From Halisarca cf. caerulea (Eukaryota > Porifera > Demospongiae > Chondrillida > Halisarcidae): a stretch of 64,000 bases of DNA. Location of the stretch: positions 124,775 through 188,774 of the forward strand of contig CAUJGJ010000266.1 of NCBI GenBank assembly GCA_963170055.1. Reading direction: 5' to 3'. Made by a program: the position numbers and the translations under genes. Below the pieces are notes generated by a model. It did no database searches, had not been told where the DNA came from, and saw only the letters and a list, made by a program, of their open reading frames with translations. Positions 12,192 to 26,944 of the stretch are shown piece after piece; position 1 is the first letter of the stretch, and every line of letters starts with the position of its first letter.

Positions 12192-15100
12192 GGAATGTGC
12201 GTGGTGCTAGTGCCAAATATTGGTATTAGCACCAGCATATCCAACACTACACAAATACGCCCACAGCACTTCAGAAAGGTCATTTGTTTCCACTGTGAAT
12301 GTGCGTGGTGCTAGTGCCAAATATTGGTATTAGCACCAGCATATCCAACACTACACAAATACGCCCACAGCACTTCAGAAAGGTCATGTGTGTCCACTGG
12401 GAATGTGCGTGGTGCTAGTGGAAAATATTAGTATTAGCACCAGCATATCGTACATTACATAAATACGCCCACAGCACTTCAGAAAGGTCATGTGTAGTCC
12501 ACTGGGAATGTGCGTGGTGCAAGTGCCAAATATTGGTATTAGCACCAGCATATCCAACACTACACAAATACGCCCACAGCACTTCAGAAAGGTCATTTGT
12601 TTCCACTGTGAATGTGCGTGGTGCTAGTGCCAAATATTGGTGTTAGCACCAGCATATCCAACACTACACAAATACGCCCACAGCATTTCAGAAAGGTCAT
12701 GTGTGTCCACTGGGAATGTGCGTGGTGCTAGTGGAAAATATTGGTATTAGCACCAGCATATCCAACACTACACAAATACGCCCACAGCACTTTAGAAAGG
12801 TCATGTGTGTCCACTGGGAATGTGCGTGTTGCTAGTGCCAAATATTGGTATTAGCACCAGCATATCCAACATTACATAAATACGCCCACAGTAGTTAAGA
12901 ATCTTCATGTGTAGTCCACTGGGAATGTGCGTGGTGCTAGTGCCAAATATTGGTATTAGCACCAGCATATCCAACACTACACAAATACGCCCACAGCACT
13001 TCAGAAACTTCATGTGTGTCCACTGGGAATGTGCGTGGTGCTAGTGCCAAATATTGGTATTAGCACCAGCATATCCAACACTACACAAATACGCCCACAG
13101 CACTTCAGAAACTTCATGTGTGTCCACTGGGAATGTGCGTGGTGCTAGTGCCAAATATTGGTATTAGCACCAGCATATCCAACACTACACAAATACGCCC
13201 ACAGCACTTCAGAAAGGTCATGTGTGTCCACTGGGAATGTGCGTGTTGCTAGTGCCAAATATTGGTATTAGCACCAGCATATCCAACACTACACAAATAC
13301 GCCCACAGCACTTCAGAAAGGTCATGTGTGTCCACTGGGAATGTGCGTGGTGCTAGTGCCAAATATTGGTATTAGCACCAGCATATCCAACATTACACAA
13401 ATACGCCCACAGTAGTTAAGAAACTTCATGTGTGTCCACTGGGAATGTGCATGGTGCTAGTACCAAATATTGGTATTAGCACCAGCATATCCAACACTAC
13501 ACAAATACGCCCACAGCACTTCAGAAAGGTCAAGTGTGTCCACTGCTAATGTGCGTGGTGCTAGTGCCAAATATTGGTATTAGCACCAGCATATCCAACA
13601 CTACACAAATACGCCCACAGCACTTCAGAAAGGTCATGTGTGTCCACTGGGAATGTGCGTGGTGCTAGTGCCAAATATTGGTATTAGCACCAGCATATCC
13701 AACACTACACAAATACGCCCACAGCACTTCAGAAACTTCATGTGTGTCCACTGGGAATGTGCGTGGTGCTAGTGCCAAATATTGGTATTAGCACCAGCAT
13801 ATCCAACACTACACAAATAAGCCCACATCACTTCAGAAACTTCATGTGTGTCCACTGGGAATGTGCGTGGTGCTAGTGCCAAATATTGGTATTATCACCA
13901 GCATATCCAACACTACACAAATACGCCCACAGCACTTCAGAAAGGTCATGTGTGTCCACTGGGAATGTGCGTGGTGCTAGTGAATAATGTTGGTAGTAGC
14001 ACCAGCATATCCAACACTACACAAATACGCCCACAGCACTTCAGAAAGGTCATGTGTTTCCACTGGGAATGTGCGTGGGGCTAGTGCCAAATATTGGTAT
14101 TAGCACCAGCATATCCAACACTACACAAATACGCCCACAGCACTTCAGAAAGGTCATGTGTGTCCACTGTAAATGTGCGTGGTGCTAGTGCCAAATATTG
14201 GTATTAGCACCAGCATATCCAACACTACACAAATACGCCCACAGCACTTCAGAAAGGTCATTTGTTTCCACTGTGAATGTGCGTGGTGCTAGTGCCAAAT
14301 ATTGGTATTAGCACCAGCATATCCAACACTACACAAATACGCCCACAGCACTTCAGAAAGGTCATGTGTGTCCACTGGGAATGTGCGTGGTGCTAGTGCC
14401 AAATATTGGTATTAGCACCAGCATATCCAACACTACACAAATACGCCCACAGCACTCCAGAAAGGTCATGTGTGTCCACTGGGAATGTGCGTGGTGCTAG
14501 TGCCAAATATTGGTATTATCACCAGCATATCCAACATTACACAAATACGCCCACAGTAGTTAAGAAACTTCATGTGTGTCCACTGGGAATGTGCGTGGTG
14601 CTAGTACCAAATATTGGTATTAGCACCAGCATATCCAACACTACACAAATACGCCCACAGCACTTCAGAAAGGTCATGTGTGTCCACTGCTAATGTGCGT
14701 GGTGCTAGTGCCAAATATTGGTATTAGCACCAGCATATCCAACACTACACAAATACGCCCACAGCACTTCAGAAAGGTCATGTGTTTCCACTGGGAATGT
14801 GCGTGGTGCTAGTGCCAAATATTGGTATTAGCACCAGCATATCCAACACTACACAAATACGCCCACAGCACTTCAGAAAGGTCATGTGTGTCCACTGTGA
14901 ATGTGCGTGGTGCTAGTGCCAAATATTGGTATTAGCACCAGCATATCCAACACTACACAAATACTCCCACAGTACTTCAGAAACTTCATGTGTGTCCACT
15001 TCGAATGTGAGTGGTGCTAGTGCCAAATATTGGTGTTAGCACCAGCATATCCAACATTACACAAATACGCCCACAGTAGTTATGAAATGTCATGTGTGTT

Positions 15101-16996
15101 CACTGGGAATTGTCGTGGTGCTAGTGCCAAATATTGGTATTAGCACCAGCATATCCAACACTACACAAATAAGCCCACATCACTTCAGAAACTTCATGTG
15201 TATCCACTGGGAATGTGCGTGGTGCTAGTGCCAAATATTGGTATTAGCACCAGCATATCCAACACTACACAAATACGCCCACAGCACTTCAGAAAGGTCA
15301 TGTGTGTCCACTGAGAATGTGCGTGGTGCTAGTGCCAAATATTGGTATTAGCACCAGCATATCCAACACTACACAAATACGCCCACAGCACTTCAGAAAG
15401 GTCATTTGTTTCCACTGTGAATGTGCGTGGTGCTAGTGCCAAATATTGGTATTAGCACCAGCATATCCAACACTACACAAATACGCCCACAGCACTTCAG
15501 AAAGGTCATGTGTGTCCACTGGGAATGTGCGTGGTGCTAGTGCCAAATATTGGTATTAGCACCAGCATATCCAACACTACATAAATACGCCCACAGCACT
15601 TCAGAAAGGTCATGTGTGTCCACTGTGAATGTGCGTGGTGCTAGTGCCAAATATTGGTATTAGCACCAGCATATCCAACACTACACAAATACGCCCACAG
15701 CACTTCAGAAAGGTCATTTGTTTCCACTGTGAATGTGCGTGGTGCTAGTGCCAAATATTGGTATTAGCACCAGCATATCCAACACTACACAAATACGCCC
15801 ACAGCACTTCAGAAAGGTCATGTGTGTCCACTGGGAATGTGCGTGGTGCTAGTGGAAAATATTGGTATTAGCACCAGCATATCCAACACTACACAAATAC
15901 GCCCACAGCACTTTAGAAAGGTCATGTGTGTCCACTGGGAATGTGCGTGTTGCTAGTGCCAAATATTGGTATTAGCACCAGCATATCCAACATTACATAA
16001 ATACGCCCACAGTAGTTAAGAATCTTCATGTGTAGTCCACTGGGAATGTGCGTGGTGCTAGTGCCAAATATTGGTATTAGCACCAGCATATCCAACACTA
16101 CACAAATACGCCCACAGCACTTCAGAAACTTCATGTGTGTCCACTGTGAATGTGCGTGGTGCTAGTGCCAAATATTGGTATTAGCACCAGCATATCAACC
16201 ACTACACAAATACGCCCACAGCACTTCAGAAACTTCATGTGTGTCCACTGGGAATGTGCGTGGTGCTAGTGCCAAATATTGGTATTAGCACCAGCATATC
16301 CAACACTACACAAATACGCCCACAGCACTTCAGAAAGGTCATGTGTGTCCACTGAGAATGTGCGTGGTGCTAGTGCCAAATATTGGTATTAGCACCAGCA
16401 TATCCAACACTACACAAATACGCCCACAGCACTTCAGAAAGGTCATTTGTTTCCACTGTGAATGTGCGTGGTGCTAGTGCCAAATATTGGTATTAGCACC
16501 AGCATATCCAACACTACACAAATACGCCCACAGCACTTCAGAAAGGTCATGTGTGTCCACTGGGAATGTGCGTGGTGCTAGTGAATAATGTTGGTAGTAG
16601 CACCAGCATATCCAACACTACACAAATACGCCCACAGCACTTCAGAAAGGTCATGTGTTTCCACTGGGAATGTGCGTGGTGCTAGTGCCAAATATTGGTA
16701 TTAGCACCAGCATATCCAACACTACACAAATACGCCCACAGCACTTCAGAAAGGTCATGTGTGTCCACTGTAAATGTGCGTGGTGCTAGTGCCAAATATT
16801 GGTATTAGCACCAGCATATCCAACACTACACAAATACGCCCACAGCACTTCAGAAAGGTCATTTGTTTCCACTGTGAATGTGCGTGGTGCTAGTGCCAAA
16901 TATTGGTATTAGCACCAGCATATCCAACACTACACAAATACGCCCACAGCACTTCAGAAAGGTCATGTGTGTCCACTGGGAATGTGCGTGGTGCTA
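11690..16996. repeat. 5307-bp tandem duplication, left copy
   Basis: A 51-monomer block matches the adjacent block at 16997 with a constant offset of 5307 (51 x 104 plus 3). Its 105-bp monomers at 12491, 12908 and 16029 supply the three extra bases. The rare GCATGG-plus-GTACCAA monomer (near 11888 and 13450) marks it and recurs at 17195 and 18757. The block carries a 1562-bp unit and the copied 6870-offset segment, so the duplication arose after both. Confidence 0.82.
12192..13820. repeat. 15-monomer unit (1562 bp), copy 2
   Basis: Tandem copy of 10630-12191 at offset 1562, with 105-bp monomers at 12491 and 12908. It runs slightly past one unit before the ATAAGCCCACATCAC monomer breaks the match. 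The same unit appears again inside 16997-21957 (105-bp monomers at 17798 and 18215), at 28112-29660, and partly at 30946-31820. It is therefore one of the main mobile blocks of zone I. Confidence 0.8.
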
Positions 16997-17038
16997 GTGC
17001 CAAATATTGGTATTAGCACCAGCATATCCAACACTACA
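13775..17038. repeat. Dispersed copy of 6905-10168 (offset 6870)
   Basis: The monomer series from about 6905 to 10168 is repeated here at a constant offset of 6870 (66 x 104 plus 6). It starts near the ATAAGCCCACATCAC monomer (6950 and 13820) and runs through the GTGAATAATG types at 7111/13981 and 9711/16581. It stops where ACACTACATAAAT (10168) is ACACTACACAAAT here. The six extra bases match the six 105-bp monomers between the copies. One difference is TATTATCACC at 13893. Confidence 0.8.
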
Positions 17039-20000
17039 CAAATACGCCCACAGCACTTCAGAAAGGTCATGTGTGTCCACTGGGAATGTGCGTGGTGCTA
17101 GTGCCAAATATTGGTATTAGCACCAGCATATCCAACATTACACAAATACGCCCACAGTAGTTAAGAAACTTCATGTGTGTCCACTGGGAATGTGCATGGT
17201 GCTAGTACCAAATATTGGTATTAGCACCAGCATATCCAACACTACACAAATACGCCCACAGCACTTCAGAAAGGTCAAGTGTGTCCACTGCTAATGTGCG
17301 TGGTGCTAGTGCCAAATATTGGTATTAGCACCAGCATATCCAACACTACACAAATACGCCCACAGCACTTCAGAAAGGTCATGTGTGTCCACTGGGAATG
17401 TGCGTGGTGCTAGTGCCAAATATTGGTATTAGCACCAGCATATCCAACACTACACAAATACGCCCACAGCACTTCAGAAACTTCATGTGTGTCCACTGGG
17501 AATGTGCGTGGTGCTAGTGCCAAATATTGGTATTAGCACCAGCATATCCAACACTACACAAATACGCCCACAGCACTTCAGAAAGGTCATTTGTTTCCAC
17601 TGTGAATGTGCGTGGTGCTAGTGCCAAATATTGGTATTAGCACCAGCATATCCAACACTACACAAATACGCCCACAGCACTTCAGAAAGGTCATGTGTGT
17701 CCACTGGGAATGTGCGTGGTGCTAGTGGAAAATATTAGTATTAGCACCAGCATATCGTACATTACATAAATACGCCCACAGCACTTCAGAAAGGTCATGT
17801 GTAGTCCACTGGGAATGTGCGTGGTGCAAGTGCCAAATATTGGTATTAGCACCAGCATATCCAACACTACACAAATACGCCCACAGCACTTCAGAAAGGT
17901 CATTTGTTTCCACTGTGAATGTGCGTGGTGCTAGTGCCAAATATTGGTGTTAGCACCAGCATATCCAACACTACACAAATACGCCCACAGCATTTCAGAA
18001 AGGTCATGTGTGTCCACTGGGAATGTGCGTGGTGCTAGTGGAAAATATTGGTATTAGCACCAGCATATCCAACACTACACAAATACGCCCACAGCACTTC
18101 AGAAAGGTCATGTGTGTCCACTGGGAATGTGCGTGTTGCTAGTGCCAAATATTGGTATTAGCACCAGCATATCCAACATTACATAAATACGCCCACAGTA
18201 GTTAAGAATCTTCATGTGTAGTCCACTGGGAATGTGCGTGGTGCTAGTGCCAAATATTGGTATTAGCACCAGCATATCCAACACTACACAAATACGCCCA
18301 CAGCACTTCAGAAACTTCATGTGTGTCCACTGGGAATGTGCGTGGTGCTAGTGCCAAATATTGGTATTAGCACCAGCATATCCAACACTACACAAATACG
18401 CCCACAGCACTTCAGAAACTTCATGTGTGTCCACTGGGAATGTGCGTGGTGCTAGTGCCAAATATTGGTATTAGCACCAGCATATCCAACACTACACAAA
18501 TACGCCCACAGCACTTCAGAAAGGTCATGTGTGTCCACTGGGAATGTGCGTGTTGCTAGTGCCAAATATTGGTATTAGCACCAGCATATCCAACACTACA
18601 CAAATACGCCCACAGCACTTCAGAAAGGTCATGTGTGTCCACTGGGAATGTGCGTGGTGCTAGTGCCAAATATTGGTATTAGCACCAGCATATCCAACAT
18701 TACACAAATACGCCCACAGTAGTTAAGAAACTTCATGTGTGTCCACTGGGAATGTGCATGGTGCTAGTACCAAATATTGGTATTAGCACCAGCATATCCA
18801 ACACTACACAAATACGCCCACAGCACTTCAGAAAGGTCAAGTGTGTCCACTGCTAATGTGCGTGGTGCTAGTGCCAAATATTGGTATTAGCACCAGCATA
18901 TCCAACACTACACAAATACGCCCACAGCACTTCAGAAAGGTCATGTGTGTCCACTGGGAATGTGCGTGGTGCTAGTGCCAAATATTGGTATTAGCACCAG
19001 CATATCCAACACTACACAAATACGCCCACAGCACTTCAGAAACTTCATGTGTGTCCACTGGGAATGTGCGTGGTGCTAGTGCCAAATATTGGTATTAGCA
19101 CCAGCATATCCAACACTACACAAATAAGCCCACATCACTTCAGAAACTTCATGTGTGTCCACTGGGAATGTGCGTGGTGCTAGTGCCAAATATTGGTATT
19201 AGCACCAGCATATCCAACACTACACAAATACGCCCACAGCACTTCAGAAAGGTCATGTGTGTCCACTGGGAATGTGCGTGGTGCTAGTGAATAATGTTGG
19301 TAGTAGCACCAGCATATCCAACACTACACAAATACGCCCACAGCACTTCAGAAAGGTCATGTGTTTCCACTGGGAATGTGCGTGGGGCTAGTGCCAAATA
19401 TTGGTATTAGCACCAGCATATCCAACACTACACAAATACGCCCACAGCACTTCAGAAAGGTCATGTGTGTCCACTGTAAATGTGCGTGGTGCTAGTGCCA
19501 AATATTGGTATTAGCACCAGCATATCCAACACTACACAAATACGCCCACAGCACTTCAGAAAGGTCATTTGTTTCCACTGTGAATGTGCGTGGTGCTAGT
19601 GCCAAATATTGGTATTAGCACCAGCATATCCAACACTACACAAATACGCCCACAGCACTTCAGAAAGGTCATGTGTGTCCACTGGGAATGTGCGTGGTGC
19701 TAGTGCCAAATATTGGTATTAGCACCAGCATATCCAACACTACACAAATACGCCCACAGCACTCCAGAAAGGTCATGTGTGTCCACTGGGAATGTGCGTG
19801 GTGCTAGTGCCAAATATTGGTATTATCACCAGCATATCCAACATTACACAAATACGCCCACAGTAGTTAAGAAACTTCATGTGTGTCCACTGGGAATGTG
19901 CGTGGTGCTAGTACCAAATATTGGTATTAGCACCAGCATATCCAACACTACACAAATACGCCCACAGCACTTCAGAAAGGTCATGTGTGTCCACTGCTAA

Positions 20001-21957
20001 TGTGCGTGGTGCTAGTGCCAAATATTGGTATTAGCACCAGCATATCCAACACTACACAAATACGCCCACAGCACTTCAGAAAGGTCATGTGTTTCCACTG
20101 GGAATGTGCGTGGTGCTAGTGCCAAATATTGGTATTAGCACCAGCATATCCAACACTACACAAATACGCCCACAGCACTTCAGAAAGGTCATGTGTGTCC
20201 ACTGTGAATGTGCGTGGTGCTAGTGCCAAATATTGGTATTAGCACCAGCATATCCAACACTACACAAATACTCCCACAGTACTTCAGAAACTTCATGTGT
20301 GTCCACTTCGAATGTGAGTGGTGCTAGTGCCAAATATTGGTGTTAGCACCAGCATATCCAACATTACACAAATACGCCCACAGTAGTTATGAAATGTCAT
20401 GTGTGTTCACTGGGAATTGTCGTGGTGCTAGTGCCAAATATTGGTATTAGCACCAGCATATCCAACACTACACAAATAAGCCCACATCACTTCAGAAACT
20501 TCATGTGTATCCACTGGGAATGTGCGTGGTGCTAGTGCCAAATATTGGTATTAGCACCAGCATATCCAACACTACACAAATACGCCCACAGCACTTCAGA
20601 AAGGTCATGTGTGTCCACTGAGAATGTGCGTGGTGCTAGTGCCAAATATTGGTATTAGCACCAGCATATCCAACACTACACAAATACGCCCACAGCACTT
20701 CAGAAAGGTCATTTGTTTCCACTGTGAATGTGCGTGGTGCTAGTGCCAAATATTGGTATTAGCACCAGCATATCCAACACTACACAAATACGCCCACAGC
20801 ACTTCAGAAAGGTCATGTGTGTCCACTGGGAATGTGCGTGGTGCTAGTGCCAAATATTGGTATTAGCACCAGCATATCCAACACTACATAAATACGCCCA
20901 CAGCACTTCAGAAAGGTCATGTGTGTCCACTGTGAATGTGCGTGGTTCTAGTGCCAAATATTGGTATTAGCACCAGCATATCCAACACTACACAAATACG
21001 CCCACAGCACTTCAGAAAGGTCATTTGTTTCCACTGTGAATGTGCGTGGTGCTAGTGCCAAATATTGGTATTAGCACCAGCATATCCAACACTACACAAA
21101 TACGCCCACAGCACTTCAGAAAGGTCATGTGTGTCCACTGGGAATGTGCGTGGTGCTAGTGGAAAATATTGGTATTAGCACCAGCATATCCAACACTACA
21201 CAAATACGCCCACAGCACTTTAGAAAGGTCATGTGTGTCCACTGGGAATGTGCGTGTTGCTAGTGCCAAATATTGGTATTAGCACCAGCATATCCAACAT
21301 TACATAAATACGCCCACAGTAGTTAAGAATCTTCATGTGTAGTCCACTGGGAATGTGCGTGGTGCTAGTGCCAAATATTGGTATTAGCACCAGCATATCC
21401 AACACTACACAAATACGCCCACAGCACTTCAGAAACTTCATGTGTGTCCACTGTGAATGTGCGTGGTGCTAGTGCCAAATATTGGTATTAGCACCAGCAT
21501 ATCAACCACTACACAAATACGCCCACAGCACTTCAGAAACTTCATGTGTGTCCACTGGGAATGTGCGTGGTGCTAGTGCCAAATATTGGTATTAGCACCA
21601 GCATATCCAACACTACACAAATACGCCCACAGCACTTCAGAAAGGTCATGTGTGTCCACTGAGAATGTGCGTGGTGCTAGTGCCAAATATTGGTATTAGC
21701 ACCAGCATATCCAACACTACACAAATACGCCCACAGCACTTCAGAAAGGTCATTTGTTTCCACTGTGAATGTGCGTGGTGCTAGTGCCAAATATTGGTAT
21801 TAGCACCAGCATATCCAACACTACACAAATACGCCCACAGCACTTCAGAAAGGTCATGTGTGTCCACTGGGAATGTGCGTGGTGCTAGTGAATAATGTTG
21901 GTAGTAGCACCAGCATATCCAACACTACACAAATACGCCCACAGCACTTCAGAAAGG
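16997..21957. repeat. 5307-bp tandem duplication, right copy
   Basis: Direct repeat of 11690-16996, with 105-bp monomers at 17798, 18215 and 21336. Differences seen by eye are few: CTTCAGAAAGG near 18088 where the left copy has CTTTAGAAAGG, TATTAGCACC near 19198 where the left copy has TATTATCACC, and GTGGTTCTA near 20943. The match ends where TGTGTCCACTGTG replaces TTTCCACTGGG just after 21957. Confidence 0.82.
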
Positions 21958-22068
21958 TCATGTGTGTCCACTGTGAATGTGCGTGGTGCTAGTGCCAAAT
22001 ATTGGTATTAGCACCAGCATATCCAACACTACACAAATAAGCCCACATCACTTCAGAAACTTCATGTG
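21958..22068. repeat. Single linking monomer
   Basis: One monomer with TGTGAATG and the ATAAGCCCACATCAC ending joins the 5307-bp block to the 2393-bp block. It and the next three monomers are copied again at about 31820-32150. Confidence 0.7.
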
Positions 22069-24461
22069 TGTCCACTGGGAATGTGCGTGGTGCTAGTGCC
22101 AAATATTGGTATTAGCACCAGCATATCCAACACTACACAAATACGCCCACAGCACTTCAGAAAGGTCATGTGTGTCCACTGAGAATGTGCTTGGTGCTAG
22201 TGCCAAATATTGGTATTAGCACCTGCATATCCAACACTACACAAATACGCCCACAGCACTTCAGAAAGATCATTTGTTTCCACTGTGAATGTGCGTGGTG
22301 CTAGTGCCAAATATTGGTATTAGCACCAGCATATCCAACACTACACAAATACGCCCACAGCACTTCAGAAAGGTCATGTGTGTCCACTGGGAATGTGCGT
22401 GGTGCTAGTGAATAATGTTGGTAGTAGCACCAGCATATCCAACACTACACAAATACGCCCACAGCACTTCAGAAAGGTCATGTGTTTCCACTGGGAATGT
22501 GCGTGGGGCTAGTGCCAAATATTGGTATTAGCACCAGCATATCCAACACTACACAAATACGCCCACAGCACTTCAGAAAGGTCATGTGTGTCCACTGTAA
22601 ATGTGCGTGGTGCTAGTGCCAAATATTGGTATTAGCACCAGCATATCCAACACTACACAAATACGCCCACAGCACTTCAGAAAGGTCATTTGTTTCCACT
22701 GTGAATGTGCGTGGTGCTAGTGCCAAATATTGGTATTAGCACCAGCATATCCAACACTACACAAATACGCCCACAGCACTTCAGAAAGGTCATGTGTGTC
22801 CACTGGGAATGTGCGTGGTGCTAGTGCCAAATATTGGTATTAGCACCAGCATATCCAACACTACACAAATACGCCCACAGCACTTCAGAAAGGTCATGTG
22901 TGTCCACTGGGAATGTGCGTGGTGCTAGTGCCAAATATTGGTATTATCACCAGCATATCCAACATTACACAAATACGCCCACAGTAGTTAAGAAACTTCA
23001 TGTGTGTCCACTGGGAATGTGCGTGGTGCTAGTACCAAATATTGGTATTAGCACCAGCATATCCAACACTACACAAATACGCCCACAGCACTTCAGAAAG
23101 GTCATGTGTGTCCACTGCTAATGTGCGTGGTGCTAGTGCCAAATATTGGTATTAGCACCAGCATATCCAACACTACACAAATACGCCCACAGCACTTCAG
23201 AAAGGTCATGTGTGTCCACTGGGAATGTGCGTGGTGCTAGTGCCAAATATTGGTATTAGCACCAGCATATCCAACACTACACAAATACGCCCACAGCACT
23301 TCAGAAAGGTCATGTGTGTCCACTGTGAATGTGCGTGGTGCTAGTGCCAAATATTGGTATTAGCACCAGCATATCCAACACTACACAAATACTCCCACAG
23401 TACTTCAGAAACTTCATGTGTGTCCACTTCGAATGTGAGTGGTGCTAGTGCCAAATATTGGTGTTAGCACCAGCATATCCAACATTACACAAATACGCCC
23501 ACAGTAGTTATGAAATGTCATGTGTGTTCACTGGGAATGTGCGTGGTGCTAGTGCCAAATATTGGTATTAGCACCAGCATATCCAACACTACACAAATAA
23601 GCCCACATCACTTCAGAAACTTCATGTGTGTCCACTGGGAATGTGCGTGGTGCTAGTGCCAAATATTGGTATTAGCACCAGCATATCCAACACTACACAA
23701 ATACGCCCACAGCACTTCAGAAAGGTCATGTGTGTCCACTGAGAATGTGCGTGGTGCTAGTGCCAAATATTGGTATTAGCACCAGCATATCCAACACTAC
23801 ACAAATACGCCCACAGCACTTCAGAAAGGTCATTTGTTTCCACTGTGAATGTGCGTGGTGCTAGTGCCAAATATTGGTATTAGCACCAGCATATCCAACA
23901 CTACACAAATACGCCCACAGCACTTCAGAAAGGTCATGTGTGTCCACTGGGAATGTGCGTGGTGCTAGTGCCAAATATTATTATTAGCACCAGCATATCC
24001 AACACTACATAAATACGCCCACAGCACTTCAGAAAGGTCATGTGTGTCCACTGTGAATGTGCGTGGTGCTAGTGCCAAATATTGGTATTAGCACCAGCAT
24101 ATCCAACACTACACAAATACGCCCACAGCACTTCAGAAAGGTCATTTGTTTCCACTGTGAATGTGCGTGGTGCTAGTGCCAAATATTGGTATTAGCACCA
24201 GCATATCCAACACTACACAAATACGCCCACAGCACTTCAGAAAGGTCATGTGTGTCCACTGGGAATGTGCGTGGTGCTAGTGGAAAATATTGGTATTAGC
24301 ACCAGCATATCCAACACTACACAAATACGCCCACAGCACTTTAGAAAGGTCATGTGTGTCCACTGGGAATGTGCGTGTTGCTAGTGCCAAATATTCGTAT
24401 TAGCACCAGCATATCCAACATTACATAAATACGCCCACAGTAGTTAAGAATCTTCATGTGT
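22069..24461. repeat. 2393-bp tandem duplication, left copy
   Basis: A 23-monomer block matches 24462 onward at offset 2393 (23 x 104 plus 1, with the one 105-bp monomer at 24457). Shared rare marks include GAGAATGTGCTTGG (22181 and 24574), AAAGATCATTTG, and ATATTCGTATTAG (24392 and 26785). Private changes include CACCTGCAT near 22222 and ATATTATTATTAG near 23984. Confidence 0.82.
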
Positions 24462-26944
24462 AGTCCACTGGGAATGTGCGTGGTGCTAGTGCCAAATATT
24501 GGTATTAGCACCAGCATATCCAACACTACACAAATACGCCCACAGCACTTCAGAAAGGTCATGTGTGTCCACTGAGAATGTGCTTGGTGCTAGTGCCAAA
24601 TATTGGTATTAGCACCAGCATATCCAACACTACACAAATACGCCCACAGCACTTCAGAAAGATCATTTGTTTCCACTGTGAATGTGCGTGGTGCTAGTGC
24701 CAAATATTGGTATTAGCACCAGCATATCCAACATTACACAAATACGCCCACAGCACTTCAGAAAGGTCATGTGTGTCCACTGGGAATGTGCGTGGTGCTA
24801 GTGAATAATGTTGGTAGTAGCACCAGCATATCCAACACTACACAAATACGCCCACAGCACTTCAGAAAGGTCATGTGTTTCCACTGGGAATGTGCGTGGG
24901 GCTAGTGCCAAATATTGGTATTAGCACCAGCATATCCAACACTACACAAATACGCCCACAGCACTTCAGAAAGGTCATGTGTGTCCACTGTAAATGTGCG
25001 TGGTGCTAGTGCCAAATATTGGTATTAGCACCAGCATATCCAACACTACACAAATACGCCCACAGCACTTCAGAAAGGTCATTTGTTTCCACTGTGAATG
25101 TGCGTGGTGCTAGTGCCAAATATTGGTATTAGCACCAGCATATCCAACACTACACAAATACGCCCACAGCACTTCAGAAAGGTCATGTGTGTCCACTGGG
25201 AATGTGCGTGGTGCTAGTGCCAAATATTGGTATTAGCACCAGCATATCCAACACTACACAAATACGCCCACAGCACTTCAGAAAGGTCATGTGTGTCCAC
25301 TGGGAATGTGCGTGGTGCTAGTGCCAAATATTGGTATTATCACCAGCATATCCAACATTACACAAATACGCCCACAGTAGTTAAGAAACTTCATGTGTGT
25401 CCACTGGGAATGTGCGTGGTGCTAGTACCAAATATTGGTATTAGCACCAGCATATCCAACACTACACAAATACGCCCACAGCACTTCAGAAAGGTCATGT
25501 GTGTCCACTGCTAATGTGCGTGGTGCTAGTGCCAAATATTGGTATTAGCACCAGCATATCCAACACTACACAAATACGCCCACAGCACTTCAGAAAGGTC
25601 ATGTGTGTCCACTGGGAATGTGCGTGGTGCTAGTGCCAAATATTGGTATTAGCACCAGCATATCCAACACTACACAAATACGCCCACAGCACTTCAGAAA
25701 GGTCATGTGTGTCCACTGTGAATGTGCGTGGTGCTAGTGCCAAATATTGGTATTAGCACCAGCATATCCAACACTACACAAATACTCCCACAGTACTTCA
25801 GAAACTTCATGTGTGTCCACTTCGAATGTGAGTGGTGCTAGTGCCAAATATTGGTGTTAGCACCAGCATATCCAACATTACACAAATACGCCCACAGTAG
25901 TTATGAAATGTCATGTGTGTTCACTGGGAATGTGCGTGGTGCTAGTGCCAAATATTGGTATTAGCACCAGCATATCCAACACTACACAAATAAGCCCACA
26001 TCACTTCAGAAACTTCATGTGTGTCCACTGGGAATGTGCGTGGTGCTAGTGCCAAATATTGGTATTAGCACCAGCATATCCAACACTACACAAATACGCC
26101 CACAGCACTTCAGAAAGGTCATGTGTGTCCACTGAGAATGTGCGTGGTGCTAGTGCCAAATATTGGTATTAGCACCAGCATATCCAACACTACACAAATA
26201 CGCCCACAGCACTTCAGAAAGGTCATTTGTTTCCACTGTGAATGTGCGTGGTGCTAGTGCCAAATATTGGTATTAGCACCAGCATATCCAACACTACACA
26301 AATACGCCCACAGCACTTCAGAAAGGTCATGTGTGTCCACTGGGAATGTGCGTGGTGCTAGTGCCAAATATTGGTATTAGCACCAGCATATCCAACACTA
26401 CATAAATACGCCCACAGCACTTCAGAAAGGTCATGTGTGTCCACTGTGAATGTGCGTGGTGCTAGTGCCAAATATTGGTATTAGCACCAGCATATCCAAC
26501 ACTACACAAATACGCCCACAGCACTTCAGAAAGGTCATTTGTTTCCACTGTGAATGTGCGTGGTGCTAGTGCCAAATATTGGTATTAGCACCAGCATATC
26601 CAACACTACACAAATACGCCCACAGCACTTCAGAAAGGTCATGTGTGTCCACTGGGAATGTGCGTGGTGCTAGTGGAAAATATTGGTATTAGCACCAGCA
26701 TATCCAACACTACACAAATACGCCCACAGCACTTTAGAAAGGTCATGTGTGTCCACTGGGAATGTGCGTGTTGCTAGTGCCAAATATTCGTATTAGCACC
26801 AGCATATCCAACATTACATAAATACGCCCACAGTAGTTAAGAATCTTCATGTGTAGTCCACTGGGAATGTGCGTGGTGCTAGTGCCAAATATTGGTATTA
26901 GCACCAGCATATCTAACACTACACAAATACGCCCACAGCACTTC
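24462..26944. repeat. 2393-bp tandem duplication, right copy
   Basis: Head-to-tail copy of the preceding block, with its 105-bp monomer at 26850. It differs at isolated bases, such as ACATTACAC near 24733 and CATATCTAAC near 26912. The match ends where CTTCACAAACTT (26943-26954) meets CTTCAGAAAGG (24550-24560). Confidence 0.82.
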
